Shown here in pieces: positions 5,996 through 13,485 of a stretch of DNA of 21,265 nt. The translations under genes were made by a program, and so were the position numbers. The stretch is from VAZQ01 sp050725815 (GTDB lineage Bacteria; Pseudomonadota; Alphaproteobacteria; Rhizobiales; Xanthobacteraceae). Below the pieces are notes generated by a model. That model saw nothing but the letters and a program-made list of their open reading frames with translations, was not told the DNA's origin and made no database searches. Each line of letters begins with the position of its first letter. The first letter of the stretch is position 1. The stretch is from NCBI GenBank assembly GCA_050725815.1, contig JBOHIG010000392.1:1-21265 (forward strand), given 5' to 3'.

Positions 5996-8919
5996 CGGGC
6001 GGCCTCGCGGTCGGCGCGAAACAAGCTGCCAAAGGAGAGCATCCGCGGCGCGGGCGGAAGTCCGGCTGGGGCAGCGAGCGGTGCAAATCGCGGCTCCGTG
6101 AATCCTTCTTCGGCCAGCGCGCATTTGCGCAGCCGCACCCGCAGGTCGAACCAAGCCGCCTGCCCGGTGATCGGGTCACCGTTCACACGGCGGCGGCCCT
6201 GCCGATCGGGCGGCAGCAATTCGCTGATAGCGTGATTGAGCAGAAACGCTCGCTCGAATTCCGGCGCGTCAGGCTCGAGCATCCACGCGCCGCGCCGTTT
6301 ACCGATCGCGTTCCATGTCCAGACCGTGTTTGGGTTGACGCCGTCGACCAGCCGCACTTGGCCCTTGACCCGTGCATGGCCGCTTTCGACCCACACCCAG
6401 TCGTCGTCGCCGATGCCGAACTGGGCGGCGGTGGCGCGGTGCACGAACAATCGGTTCTGGCTGGTGACCTGCCGCAGCCAGGCATTCTGCGAACCCCACG
6501 AGTGATACATCTGCATCGGACGCTGAGTGATCGCGTGGAGACCGAACTCGTCGCCATCAGCGCCGTCTTCGGCGAGCGGCGGGTACCAGATCGGCAGCGG
6601 GTCGAAGTAGCGGACGAGCCGCTCGCGATCGGCCACAGGCGGCAGGATCGACCCGTAGCCGCGCCCCGCCAGGCGGAAGCGCTGCAGCGGCTCGCAATAG
6701 AGCTGGAACACGATCGGCTCTGCGGCCGAAATGAAACCCATGCGCACCGCAAAGTCGAGATAGGCACGGTTCGCCATCTTGTAGAATTTCTGGTCGTCGG
6801 CCAGCTCGTGATGCCAAAAGCCGCCATTCTCGATGTAGCGCGCGAGCTGGTTCGGATTGGGCGCCCCCTTGCCGAACGTACTGCCGTCGTTTCCCCGCCA
6901 CCCCGCCAGCGGACCGATGCCTAGGGAGCGCTCATGGTGAACGATGTAGTCGGCATAGTCGCGATAGAGCGGCTTGCCGCCGCCACCGACAAAACCGGGC
7001 AGATTGAGGCGAGCACCAAGATCGAGCAGCACCGACTGGAACGGCCGCACATCGCGGTCGGGCGCGACCACCGGCTGGCGGATGGCGTCGCCCGGCCCGT
7101 CGGCATGGCTGATCGGACGATCCAGCAGGCTGATGCAGTCGTGCCGCTCGAGATAGGTGGTGTCAGGAAGCACCAGATCGCTGTAGGCGACCGTCTCGGA
7201 GAAGTACGCGTCCGAATAGATGATGAAGGGGATCTTGTATTCGCCATCGGGGTCTTTGTCGGTGAGCATGGCGAGCGTGCCCGCCGTGTTCATCGACGAA
7301 TTCCAGGCCATGTTCGCCATGTACATGAACAGCGTGTCGATCCGGTAGGGATCGCCGCGCCAGGCATTCGAGATCACCGAATGCATCAGCCCGTGGGCGG
7401 CGAACGGCGCCTCCCACGAATACGCCTTATCGATCCGTCGCGGCTGCCCCTTGGCGTCGACCAGCAGATCTTCGGGCCCGGTGACAAACCCGAGCGGGGT
7501 CGTGCCCGACAGCGGCGTGTTCGGCTTGCCGCCATCCTTCCCGCCGGGCTTACCGGGAGGCGGCGCGGACTTCGGGAAAGGCGGCTTGAAGCGGAAGCCG
7601 CCGGGAACATCCACTGTGCCCAACAGCACTTGCAGCAAATGGATGGCCCGGCAGGTCTGGAACCCGTTGGAGTGCGCGGATATCCCTCGCATCGCATGCA
7701 TCGCGACGGGGCGGCCGCGCATCGTTTCATGCCGTCGACCGGCGCAATCGGTCCACGGCACCGGTAGCTCGATCGCTTCTTCGAAAGCGACGTGCGCGAG
7801 CTCGGCGGCGACGCGTCGGATTGTTGCAGCGTCGACGCCGCATTGTCCGGCGACGGTGTCCGGCGAATAGCGGGTGTCGAGATAGCGTTCGGCGATCAAT
7901 TCGAACACCGGCGCACAGGTGCGGCCGTTCACGGTGTGCATGCCGGTCAGCGCTGGCCGGATATCGGCCGCCGATGCGTCGACGGCCGCACCGCGCTCCC
8001 GATCCCAGGCCAACAATCCGCCGCTCGCGCTGCGCAGGAACAACCCATCATCGGCGGCGCGCGGCTCGCGGATGACCAGCGCGGCCGCGTTAGTGTAGCG
8101 GATGAGATAGTCAAGATCGATCTTGCCGGCCTTCAACAGCTCATGCACGAGTGCCAGCACGAACAGCCCGTCGGTGCCGGGCCGGATGCCGATCCATTCG
8201 TCGGCGATGGCGTTGTAGCCGGTGCGGCACGGATTGACCGACAGCACTTTGACGCCCCGCGCCTTGAGCCGGCCGAGCCCGATCTTGATCGGGTTGGAGT
8301 CGTGATCTTCGGCTACCCCGAACAGCATGAAATAGCGGGTGCGGTCCCAATCCGGCTCGCCGAATTCCCAGAACGAGCCGCCGATGGTGTAGAGGCCGGC
8401 CGCCGCCATGTTGACCGAGCAGAACCCGCCGTGGGCGGCGTAATTGGGCGTGCCGAATTGCGTCGCCCACCATCCCGTCAACGACTGCGACTGATCGCGG
8501 CCGGTGAAGAAGGCGAGCTTCTTGGGATCGGTGGCGCGGATGTGCGCCAGCCGTGCCGTGGCGATCGACAGCGCCTCGTCCCATTCGATTTCGCGGAATT
8601 CGCCGCTGCCGCGTTCGCCGACGCGCAGCAGCGGCTTGCGCAGCCGCGCCGGGCTGTAGTGCTGCATGATCCCGGCGCTGCCCTTGCCGCAGATCACACC
8701 GCGATTGACTGGGTGATTGCGGTTGCCCTGGATATAACGGACCAGCCCGTCCTTGATGTGCACGTCGATCCCGCAACGGCACGCGCACATATAGCAGGTG
8801 GTCTGGCGAACCTCGTCCGACACCGACGGTGACGTATCGACACCATCGTTCTCGCAAGGTGCTGACGTGCCCAGCGGCGCTTGGGTCGGCAACGCGTTGG
8901 CGCCGGCGGGAACGGTCAT
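5992..8919 (-). CDS. Molybdopterin-dependent oxidoreductase catalytic subunit (SoeA/PhsA-like)
   Basis: 975 residues of the DMSO reductase superfamily (Mo-bisMGD). An N-terminal [4Fe-4S] site is formed by Cys42, Cys45, Cys49 and Cys78 (TTCYMCACRCGI ... VICGKG). The probable molybdenum ligand is Cys167 in AHGGFCSVN, as in polysulfide/thiosulfate reductases and SoeA rather than the Ser of DMSO reductase. The C-terminal MopB domain contains MYHSWGSQNAWLRQ and later NPNTVWTWNAIGKR. There is no twin-arginine signal peptide, so the complex should face the cytoplasm, which fits the sulfite dehydrogenase SoeABC and argues against periplasmic DMSO or thiosulfate reductases. No good Shine-Dalgarno is visible before the ATG. 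First gene of the eight-gene operon, divergent from a LysR gene. Family is certain; sulfite as substrate is inference. Confidence 0.9.
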   Translation of the reverse strand: MTVPAGANALPTQAPLGTSAPCENDGVDTSPSVSDEVRQTTCYMCACRCGIDVHIKDGLVRYIQGNRNHPVNRGVICGKGSAGIMQHYSPARLRKPLLRVGERGSGEFREIEWDEALSIATARLAHIRATDPKKLAFFTGRDQSQSLTGWWATQFGTPNYAAHGGFCSVNMAAAGLYTIGGSFWEFGEPDWDRTRYFMLFGVAEDHDSNPIKIGLGRLKARGVKVLSVNPCRTGYNAIADEWIGIRPGTDGLFVLALVHELLKAGKIDLDYLIRYTNAAALVIREPRAADDGLFLRSASGGLLAWDRERGAAVDASAADIRPALTGMHTVNGRTCAPVFELIAERYLDTRYSPDTVAGQCGVDAATIRRVAAELAHVAFEEAIELPVPWTDCAGRRHETMRGRPVAMHAMRGISAHSNGFQTCRAIHLLQVLLGTVDVPGGFRFKPPFPKSAPPPGKPGGKDGGKPNTPLSGTTPLGFVTGPEDLLVDAKGQPRRIDKAYSWEAPFAAHGLMHSVISNAWRGDPYRIDTLFMYMANMAWNSSMNTAGTLAMLTDKDPDGEYKIPFIIYSDAYFSETVAYSDLVLPDTTYLERHDCISLLDRPISHADGPGDAIRQPVVAPDRDVRPFQSVLLDLGARLNLPGFVGGGGKPLYRDYADYIVHHERSLGIGPLAGWRGNDGSTFGKGAPNPNQLARYIENGGFWHHELADDQKFYKMANRAYLDFAVRMGFISAAEPIVFQLYCEPLQRFRLAGRGYGSILPPVADRERLVRYFDPLPIWYPPLAEDGADGDEFGLHAITQRPMQMYHSWGSQNAWLRQVTSQNRLFVHRATAAQFGIGDDDWVWVESGHARVKGQVRLVDGVNPNTVWTWNAIGKRRGAWMLEPDAPEFERAFLLNHAISELLPPDRQGRRRVNGDPITGQAAWFDLRVRLRKCALAEEGFTEPRFAPLAAPAGLPPAPRMLSFGSLFRADREAAR

Positions 8920-9107
8920 GGATTTTTGAGGCGCCGGTCGTGTCTACCGCTCTTGGGGCCGGGGCCGCGCATGTAGTGCTTCTCTGGCCGGTATCGGCTG
9001 GGGGACAAGCCGCGAAGCCGCAGTAGCGCCAGATAAAGTCTGGCAACCAACCCAGTTCGCAGCGGATGGGACGGCAGGCGCAGCATGGTAGGCCGCTATG
9101 TTGTTTT

Positions 9108-9125
9108 TAGAAGATTATTCTCCTA
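9108..9125. promoter_or_regulatory. Imperfect 18-bp palindrome, candidate LysR operator
   Basis: TAGAAGATTATTCTCCTA reads the same on the other strand at 14 of 18 positions. It lies in the AT-rich centre of the 269-bp divergent control region between the molybdoenzyme operon and the LysR gene, and overlaps the candidate -10 of the operon promoter. LysR proteins usually bind imperfect dyads of this kind next to their own divergent gene. No experimental support. Confidence 0.35.
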
Positions 9126-9141
9126 CCAGGCATGCGATCAA
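9114..9141 (-). promoter_or_regulatory. Candidate promoter of the soeABC-like operon
   Basis: On the minus strand TTGATC (9136-9141) and AATAAT (9114-9119) are 16 bp apart, matching sigma-70 hexamers at 4/6 and 5/6. Transcription from here would leave an untranslated leader of about 190 nt before the ATG at 8919. The palindrome at 9108-9125 covers the -10. A perfect TTGACA (plus-strand complement at 9154-9159) is also present on this strand but lacks a good -10. Confidence 0.35.
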
Positions 9142-9152
9142 ACGATTTATTC

Positions 9153-9181
9153 TTGTCAAACTGATAAACAAAATCGATCAT
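9153..9181 (+). promoter_or_regulatory. Candidate promoter of the LysR gene
   Basis: TTGTCA (9153-9158) and GATCAT (9176-9181) are 17 bp apart. Start of transcription would fall almost on the ATG at 9189, which has no clear Shine-Dalgarno, so a leaderless message is possible. The same DNA shows TTTAT and ATAAA half sites around this -35. Confidence 0.3.
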
Positions 9182-9188
9182 AGCACCC

Positions 9189-10085
9189 ATGACGCTCGAT
9201 CAACTGCGCATCTTTGTTACCGTAGCCGAGGCCGGCCATGTCACACGCGCCGCCGCCGCGCTGGGAATAACCCAATCGGCCGCCTCGGCCGCGGTCGCGG
9301 CGCTCGAATCACGTTACCGCACCCGCCTGTTCGACCGGGTCGGCCGCGGCATCGAATTGACCGAGACCGGGCGACAGTTCCTGCGTGAGGCGCGCGCGGT
9401 GCTCGACCGCGCCGCGATCGCGCGCTCGGTGCTTGAGGATCTCGCAGGGCTGCCGACCGGCACGGTGTCGATCGCGGCCAGCCACACGATCGCAAGCTAC
9501 TGGCTGCCGAAGCGGCTCACGGCCTTTCATGCAACCAATCCCGGCGTCGTGCTTGACGTCGTTATCCGCAATACCCGCGAGGTGGAAAGCGCCGTCGCCG
9601 ACGGGGCAGCGCATCTCGGCCTGGTCGAAGGGCCGACTCAGCACCCCGCCCTCACCCGGCTACGCGTCGATACCGATCGGCCGGTGCTGGTGGTGGCGGC
9701 GGATCACCCGCCGCTGCCACGCAATGGGCAGGGCCGGATCGACCTGCGCGCCGTTCCCTGGGTCGTCCGCGAGGAAGGCTCCGGAACGCGCCGCGTGCTG
9801 GAGGATCTCGCAGCACGCGAGGGCCTCTCGCTTGACGAACTGACTGTCTTTCTGGTGCTGCCGGGCAATGAAGCGATCCGCGAGGCGGTCGAGGCCGGTG
9901 CCGGCGCGACCATCATCTCGGAGCACGTCGTGGCGTCGTCGATCGCGGTTGGGACTTTGCGGGCCAATCCGATCGACCTGCCGCCGCGCGACTTCGTGGT
10001 CCTACAGCACCGCGACCGCCATGCGAGCGTCGCGCAGCAGACGCTAGTCAAGCATCTCGCGAGCACGGCGGACGCAACGATCTGA
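9189..10085 (+). CDS. LysR family transcriptional regulator
   Basis: 298 residues. The winged helix-turn-helix is at about residues 3-62 (LDQLRIFVTVAEAGHVTRAA then LGITQSAASAAVAALESRYRTRLFDR), and the LysR substrate-binding domain follows from about 90 (GTVSIAASHTIASYWLP). It is divergent from the molybdoenzyme operon, the classical arrangement for a LysR activator of its neighbour, so it probably controls that operon in response to a pathway intermediate. It could also act on the convergent Bug-type gene downstream, but their ends face each other. The effector cannot be predicted. No strong Shine-Dalgarno precedes the ATG. Confidence 0.93.
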   Translation: MTLDQLRIFVTVAEAGHVTRAAAALGITQSAASAAVAALESRYRTRLFDRVGRGIELTETGRQFLREARAVLDRAAIARSVLEDLAGLPTGTVSIAASHTIASYWLPKRLTAFHATNPGVVLDVVIRNTREVESAVADGAAHLGLVEGPTQHPALTRLRVDTDRPVLVVAADHPPLPRNGQGRIDLRAVPWVVREEGSGTRRVLEDLAAREGLSLDELTVFLVLPGNEAIREAVEAGAGATIISEHVVASSIAVGTLRANPIDLPPRDFVVLQHRDRHASVAQQTLVKHLASTADATI

Positions 10086-10116
10086 ACAGACGCAAGGGCT
10101 CGGCGTGCCACAAGGT

Positions 10117-10131
10117 TGAGGGCGCCCCTCA
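10117..10131. terminator. Short hairpin between convergent genes
   Basis: TGAGGG-CGC-CCCTCA forms a perfect 6-bp stem between the LysR gene and the convergent Bug/TctC gene, overlapping the stop codon of the latter. There is no T-tract on either side, so it is at best a weak bidirectional terminator. Confidence 0.35.
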
Positions 10132-11223
10132 GCGTGAGAGCTGCCGCGCGTACCAGCCACGTCCCTGCCCGCGACCGGGCGCGGTGCGCGCAAGGTTCTG
10201 GATATATTGGCGCACCTCGGCCGGGGCGTGCGCCATGGCTTCGACGACGGCGAGCGCTTCGGCCGCCCCGATCGGGCTCACCTCAATCCGCAGACGTGCG
10301 GCATCTGACAGGAACTGCGGATCGTGGTGTACGGCGAGGAACGCCCATTGCAGAGCTCGCGCCCGCTCGGCCGGGACGCCGGGCGGCAGGATGAACGGAC
10401 GCGACAATCGATAAGGCAATTCGGCGAATTCGATCAGCGCGCGCGCCTTGTCGTCTTCCGCCACTTCCCGCGCAGTCGGGACGTCGGGAAAATCCTTGTG
10501 GCGCGTGCTGCGCGCAAATTGCATCAGCACCCGCATGTTGCCGCCCGGCCGTAGCCAGCGCGGCTGCACCTGCGCGGTCGCCCAGAGCGAGGCAAAGCGG
10601 CCGTCAACCTCCCCGCGGATCGCCGCATAATAGGGCGCATAGCGGTTCGGATAGGTGGCGATGACCTTGACGTTGAGGCCGAGTGCATCGCGCGCCACGT
10701 TGGTGAGATCATAGACTGCGGCGCCGTCGGCGGTACCGCCGAGAATGAGCTGCGGACCGCCAGGCCGGCGCGCGTCCTCGATCGAGCGCACTGGCGCGTC
10801 CTTGTGCACGAATAGGAGATGGGCGTCGTTGGCATAGCTCGACGACGATCCGAGCCAAGTGAAGCCGCGAATGTCGAACCGCGTCTGCGGATTGCCGCCG
10901 GCAACGCCGAGAAGCGGAATGTCGCGTGCAAAGGTTCCAATCACGGTGCCATCGTTGGACGCGTCGTTGTAGAGGTAATTGGCCGCGCGCAGGCTCCCCG
11001 CGCCCGGCATGTTCTGCACGGCAACAGTCGGACGGCCGGGGATGTGGCGGGACAGATAGCGTGCGACCAGCCGGCCATAGACGTCGTAGCCGCTGCCGGA
11101 ACTGAAGCCGACGACCAGCGCAACCTGCTGGTCCTTATAGAATTCTGCAACCGGATCCGCTCGCGCGCCGCCCGTGCAAAGCAGGAGTGCGGCAACCGCC
11201 GCAGCAATTTTGGGTATGGGCAT
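10129..11223 (-). CDS. Bug/TctC-type periplasmic solute-binding protein 1
   Basis: 364 residues from the ATG at 11223, which begins a clear signal peptide (MPIPKIAAAVAALLLCTGGARA, cleavage about residue 22). A longer in-frame reading to 11382 adds 53 non-signal residues and is rejected. The mature protein has the tripartite tricarboxylate transporter receptor pattern: VALVVGFSSGSGYDVYGRLVARYL, HIPGRPTVAVQNMPGAGSLRAANYLYN and, near the C-terminus, the DFPDVPTAREV-type segment. It would capture a carboxylate in the periplasm for a TctAB-like permease, but no tctA or tctB is in the window, so it is an orphan receptor or is served in trans. It is divergent from, and homologous to, the receptor gene at 11460. 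Confidence 0.88.
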   Translation of the reverse strand: MPIPKIAAAVAALLLCTGGARADPVAEFYKDQQVALVVGFSSGSGYDVYGRLVARYLSRHIPGRPTVAVQNMPGAGSLRAANYLYNDASNDGTVIGTFARDIPLLGVAGGNPQTRFDIRGFTWLGSSSSYANDAHLLFVHKDAPVRSIEDARRPGGPQLILGGTADGAAVYDLTNVARDALGLNVKVIATYPNRYAPYYAAIRGEVDGRFASLWATAQVQPRWLRPGGNMRVLMQFARSTRHKDFPDVPTAREVAEDDKARALIEFAELPYRLSRPFILPPGVPAERARALQWAFLAVHHDPQFLSDAARLRIEVSPIGAAEALAVVEAMAHAPAEVRQYIQNLARTAPGRGQGRGWYARQLSR

Positions 11224-11256
11224 GCCTGTCGAGTCCTGAATCGGCCGCTCCCCGAA

Positions 11257-11266
11257 GACAATTGTC
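11257..11266. promoter_or_regulatory. Perfect 10-bp palindrome upstream of the first TctC gene
   Basis: GACAATTGTC is an exact palindrome 33 bp before the start codon of the minus-strand receptor gene, inside the divergent control region. It could be an operator half or whole site; its short length makes chance possible. Confidence 0.25.
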
Positions 11267-11382
11267 GTGGAAGTCGGGCTGTTTGTATACGCCTCTCCGC
11301 GAGCGCGCAGACGGCGGAAATTGCACGCCTGCTCTGCGTCATCTCGGCCGGGCGTGCGCGTGCACGCGCGGCAAGACGCCAT

Positions 11383-11411
11383 TTGACAAGGCTGTATGCA
11401 CGCCCTCTATT
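11383..11411 (+). promoter_or_regulatory. Candidate promoter of the TctC2-amidohydrolase genes
   Basis: A consensus TTGACA (11383-11388) is followed after 17 bp by TCTATT (11406-11411, 4/6). It lies 49 bp before the ATG of the second receptor gene and directly abuts the palindrome at 11409-11425, the expected arrangement for a repressed or regulated promoter. Confidence 0.45.
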
Positions 11412-11425
11412 TATCGACCATAAAT
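11409..11425. promoter_or_regulatory. 17-bp operator-like palindrome ATTTAT-N5-ATAAAT
   Basis: Two perfect 6-bp half sites separated by CGACC sit over the -10/+1 zone of the candidate promoter. AT-rich dyads of this size stand out in this GC-rich DNA and suggest a regulator binding site; the regulator is unknown (the LysR at 9189 is a candidate). Confidence 0.4.
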
Positions 11426-11459
11426 CCGAGCTTCCCCTTCGCGTCGGAGGAGGACGCCC

Positions 11460-12497
11460 ATGACCGGCATCCATCGTTTCCAGCGCCTCCTTTGCATCTG
11501 CATCGCCACATTGCTGTGTGGCACGGCCGCACTCGCCGACGACATTTCGGATTTCTACCGGGGCAAGACGGTAAGCATCTATGTCGGCTTCCCGCCGGGC
11601 GGGGGCTACGACATCTATGCCCGCGTCCTGGCGCCCTACTTCGCTCGCCATATTCCGGGCAGTCCGGCCGTCGTGGTCAAGAACATGACCGGCGGCAGCG
11701 GCGTGCGTGCGGCGGCCTATATTTCCAACGTGACGCCGCAGGACGGAACATCGCTCGGCCTCTTCCTTGATACCACCACCATCGGCAAGCTGCTCGGCGG
11801 CCCCGGCGACTTCGACCCCGCGAAACTCGTCTGGATCGGCCGCATCACCTCGACCGACAGCGTCGCCATGGTCTGGCATACCGCCCCGGCGCAGTCGATC
11901 GAGGAGGCCAAGCGAACCCCGATCACCATTGCGGTGACACAGCCGGGCGCCAGCACCTCGATGATCGCCACCGCGCTTAACGATCTGATCAAGACCAAAT
12001 TCAAGATCGTGCGCGGCTACCAGGGCTCTCCTCCGATGGCGCTCGCCATGGAGCGTGGCGAGGTCGATGCGATGGGCGGCATGAGCTGGGATGCGGTCAA
12101 GACCACCAAGCAGAACTGGTTGAGAGGGAAAAAGGCGAAAGTGCTCTACACGTTCGGCATGCGCCGATTGAAGGACGTGCCGGACGCCTCTGCGCTGACC
12201 GAACTCGCAGTGGACGATCGCTCCCGGGCAATTCTGACATTGCTTGCTGGCGGCGCCGACGTCGGACGCTCGCTTGCCGCGGAACCCGAGACGCCGCCCA
12301 TCCGCGCGGCTGCGCTGCGAAAGGCCTTCATGGCGACGTTGGGAGATCCCGATTTTCTCGCCGACATGCACAAGCGCAAGCTGACCGTCGAGCCGTTAAA
12401 CGGCGCCGCCGTGCAGAAATTGATCGCATCGGCCGCCGCAACGCCGCGCGCACTGGTGGAGCGGGCTAAGCGGTACGTGGTACGGGGCGGCAAGTGA
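11460..12497 (+). CDS. Bug/TctC-type periplasmic solute-binding protein 2
   Basis: 345 residues with a signal peptide ending about ALA/DD (residue 26). The body aligns with the divergent receptor at 10129-11223: VSIYVGFPPGGGYDIYARVLAPYFARHIPG, VVVKNMTGGSGVRAAAYISN and a GEVDAMGG segment near residue 200. It is a tripartite tricarboxylate transporter receptor, predicted to bind a carboxylated or aromatic acid. A strong Shine-Dalgarno (GGAGGAGGA) lies about 6 nt before the ATG. Its TGA overlaps the GTG start of the amidohydrolase gene by 4 bp, so uptake and first catabolic step are probably co-expressed. No TctA/TctB membrane partner is present. Confidence 0.9.
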   Translation: MTGIHRFQRLLCICIATLLCGTAALADDISDFYRGKTVSIYVGFPPGGGYDIYARVLAPYFARHIPGSPAVVVKNMTGGSGVRAAAYISNVTPQDGTSLGLFLDTTTIGKLLGGPGDFDPAKLVWIGRITSTDSVAMVWHTAPAQSIEEAKRTPITIAVTQPGASTSMIATALNDLIKTKFKIVRGYQGSPPMALAMERGEVDAMGGMSWDAVKTTKQNWLRGKKAKVLYTFGMRRLKDVPDASALTELAVDDRSRAILTLLAGGADVGRSLAAEPETPPIRAAALRKAFMATLGDPDFLADMHKRKLTVEPLNGAAVQKLIASAAATPRALVERAKRYVVRGGK

Positions 12498-13432
12498 TCA
12501 TCGACTGGCACACCCATGTGCATTCGGAGCGCGAGCAGGCGTTGCCGCGCTGGCGCGGGCAGTGCCCGGCCACGATCGACAACGTTCTACGGCTGCACGA
12601 CGAGGTCGGGCTCGACATCAGCGTGATCTCGAATTCCGGCCACTACCTGAAAGAATACCCGCGCGAAGAGGCGCTACCAGCGATCCGCGAAGCCAACGAG
12701 TACCTCGCCTCGCTGCGCGACACGCACAAGGACAAGGTGCTGGCCCTTGCGGTGGCGATCCCCGGCGGCGACGACGACCATCTCAAGGAACTCGAACGGG
12801 CGGTGAAGCAGGACGACCTGCGCGGCGTACTCATCAGCTCGAGCCACCGCCGCGCCTACCCGGACGACGACGACGCACGGCCGTTCTTCCAACTCGCGTG
12901 CGATCTCGATATTCCGGTCTTCATGCATCCGCCCTCGGTCGGCTTCGGCGAGGAGCGCATGAAGGAATTCCGGCTGGCGTCGAGTGTCGGGCGACCGTTC
13001 GATTCCTGCCTCGCGCTGGCCCGGATGATCGTGCGGGGTGTCTTCGAGCAATTCCCCAAGCTAAAATTTGTCGCCAGCCATCTTGGCGGCGGCATCTGCG
13101 AGATCATCGGGCGCATGGACTACGCCTACGAGCTGCGCGACAACCCCCTGATCCTCGGGCCCTACGGGCCTCCGATGTACATCACGCGCAAGCCAAGCGA
13201 GTATCTGCGCATGATCTACCTAGACACCGTCGCCTATCATGCGCCGGCGATCGAGTGCGCGATCAAGACCGTCGGCGCGGACCGTTTGATCTTCGGTACG
13301 GATTCGCCCATGCTGGTCGCGCTCAAGCAGCGTGGGCTCGACGTCATCGACGAGCTTGACCTGAGTGCGGCGGAGAAAAGCAATATGCTCGCCGGCACGG
13401 CAAAACGGCTGCTAAAGCTCTACGGCTGCTAA
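12494..13432 (+). CDS. Amidohydrolase family protein (ACMSD-like metal-dependent decarboxylase/hydrolase)
   Basis: 312 residues, TIM-barrel of the amidohydrolase superfamily. Metal and catalytic residues are visible: HTH (His6, His8) at the first strand, His145 in FMHPP, His196 in SHLGGG and Asp270 in FGTDSPM. This set and the order match the ACMSD / 2-amino-3-carboxymuconate semialdehyde decarboxylase group (Amidohydro_2), whose members decarboxylate or hydrolyse aromatic and unsaturated acids with a divalent metal. It begins with GTG overlapping the stop of the upstream receptor gene (GTGA), which implies translational coupling and suggests that the ligand of that receptor, or its product, is the substrate. 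Cytoplasmic, with no signal peptide. Confidence 0.88.
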   Translation: MIIDWHTHVHSEREQALPRWRGQCPATIDNVLRLHDEVGLDISVISNSGHYLKEYPREEALPAIREANEYLASLRDTHKDKVLALAVAIPGGDDDHLKELERAVKQDDLRGVLISSSHRRAYPDDDDARPFFQLACDLDIPVFMHPPSVGFGEERMKEFRLASSVGRPFDSCLALARMIVRGVFEQFPKLKFVASHLGGGICEIIGRMDYAYELRDNPLILGPYGPPMYITRKPSEYLRMIYLDTVAYHAPAIECAIKTVGADRLIFGTDSPMLVALKQRGLDVIDELDLSAAEKSNMLAGTAKRLLKLYGC

Positions 13433-13485
13433 AGCTCTGATGTAGCCAATACCGGCACGATCCAGGCCGGCAAGGGAGGAATGCG

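Noticed and set aside
10941..12371. A 476-codon minus-strand reading frame across both Bug/TctC genes
   Set aside because: It overlaps two genes with signal peptides and clear homology; its composition is that of an antisense shadow.
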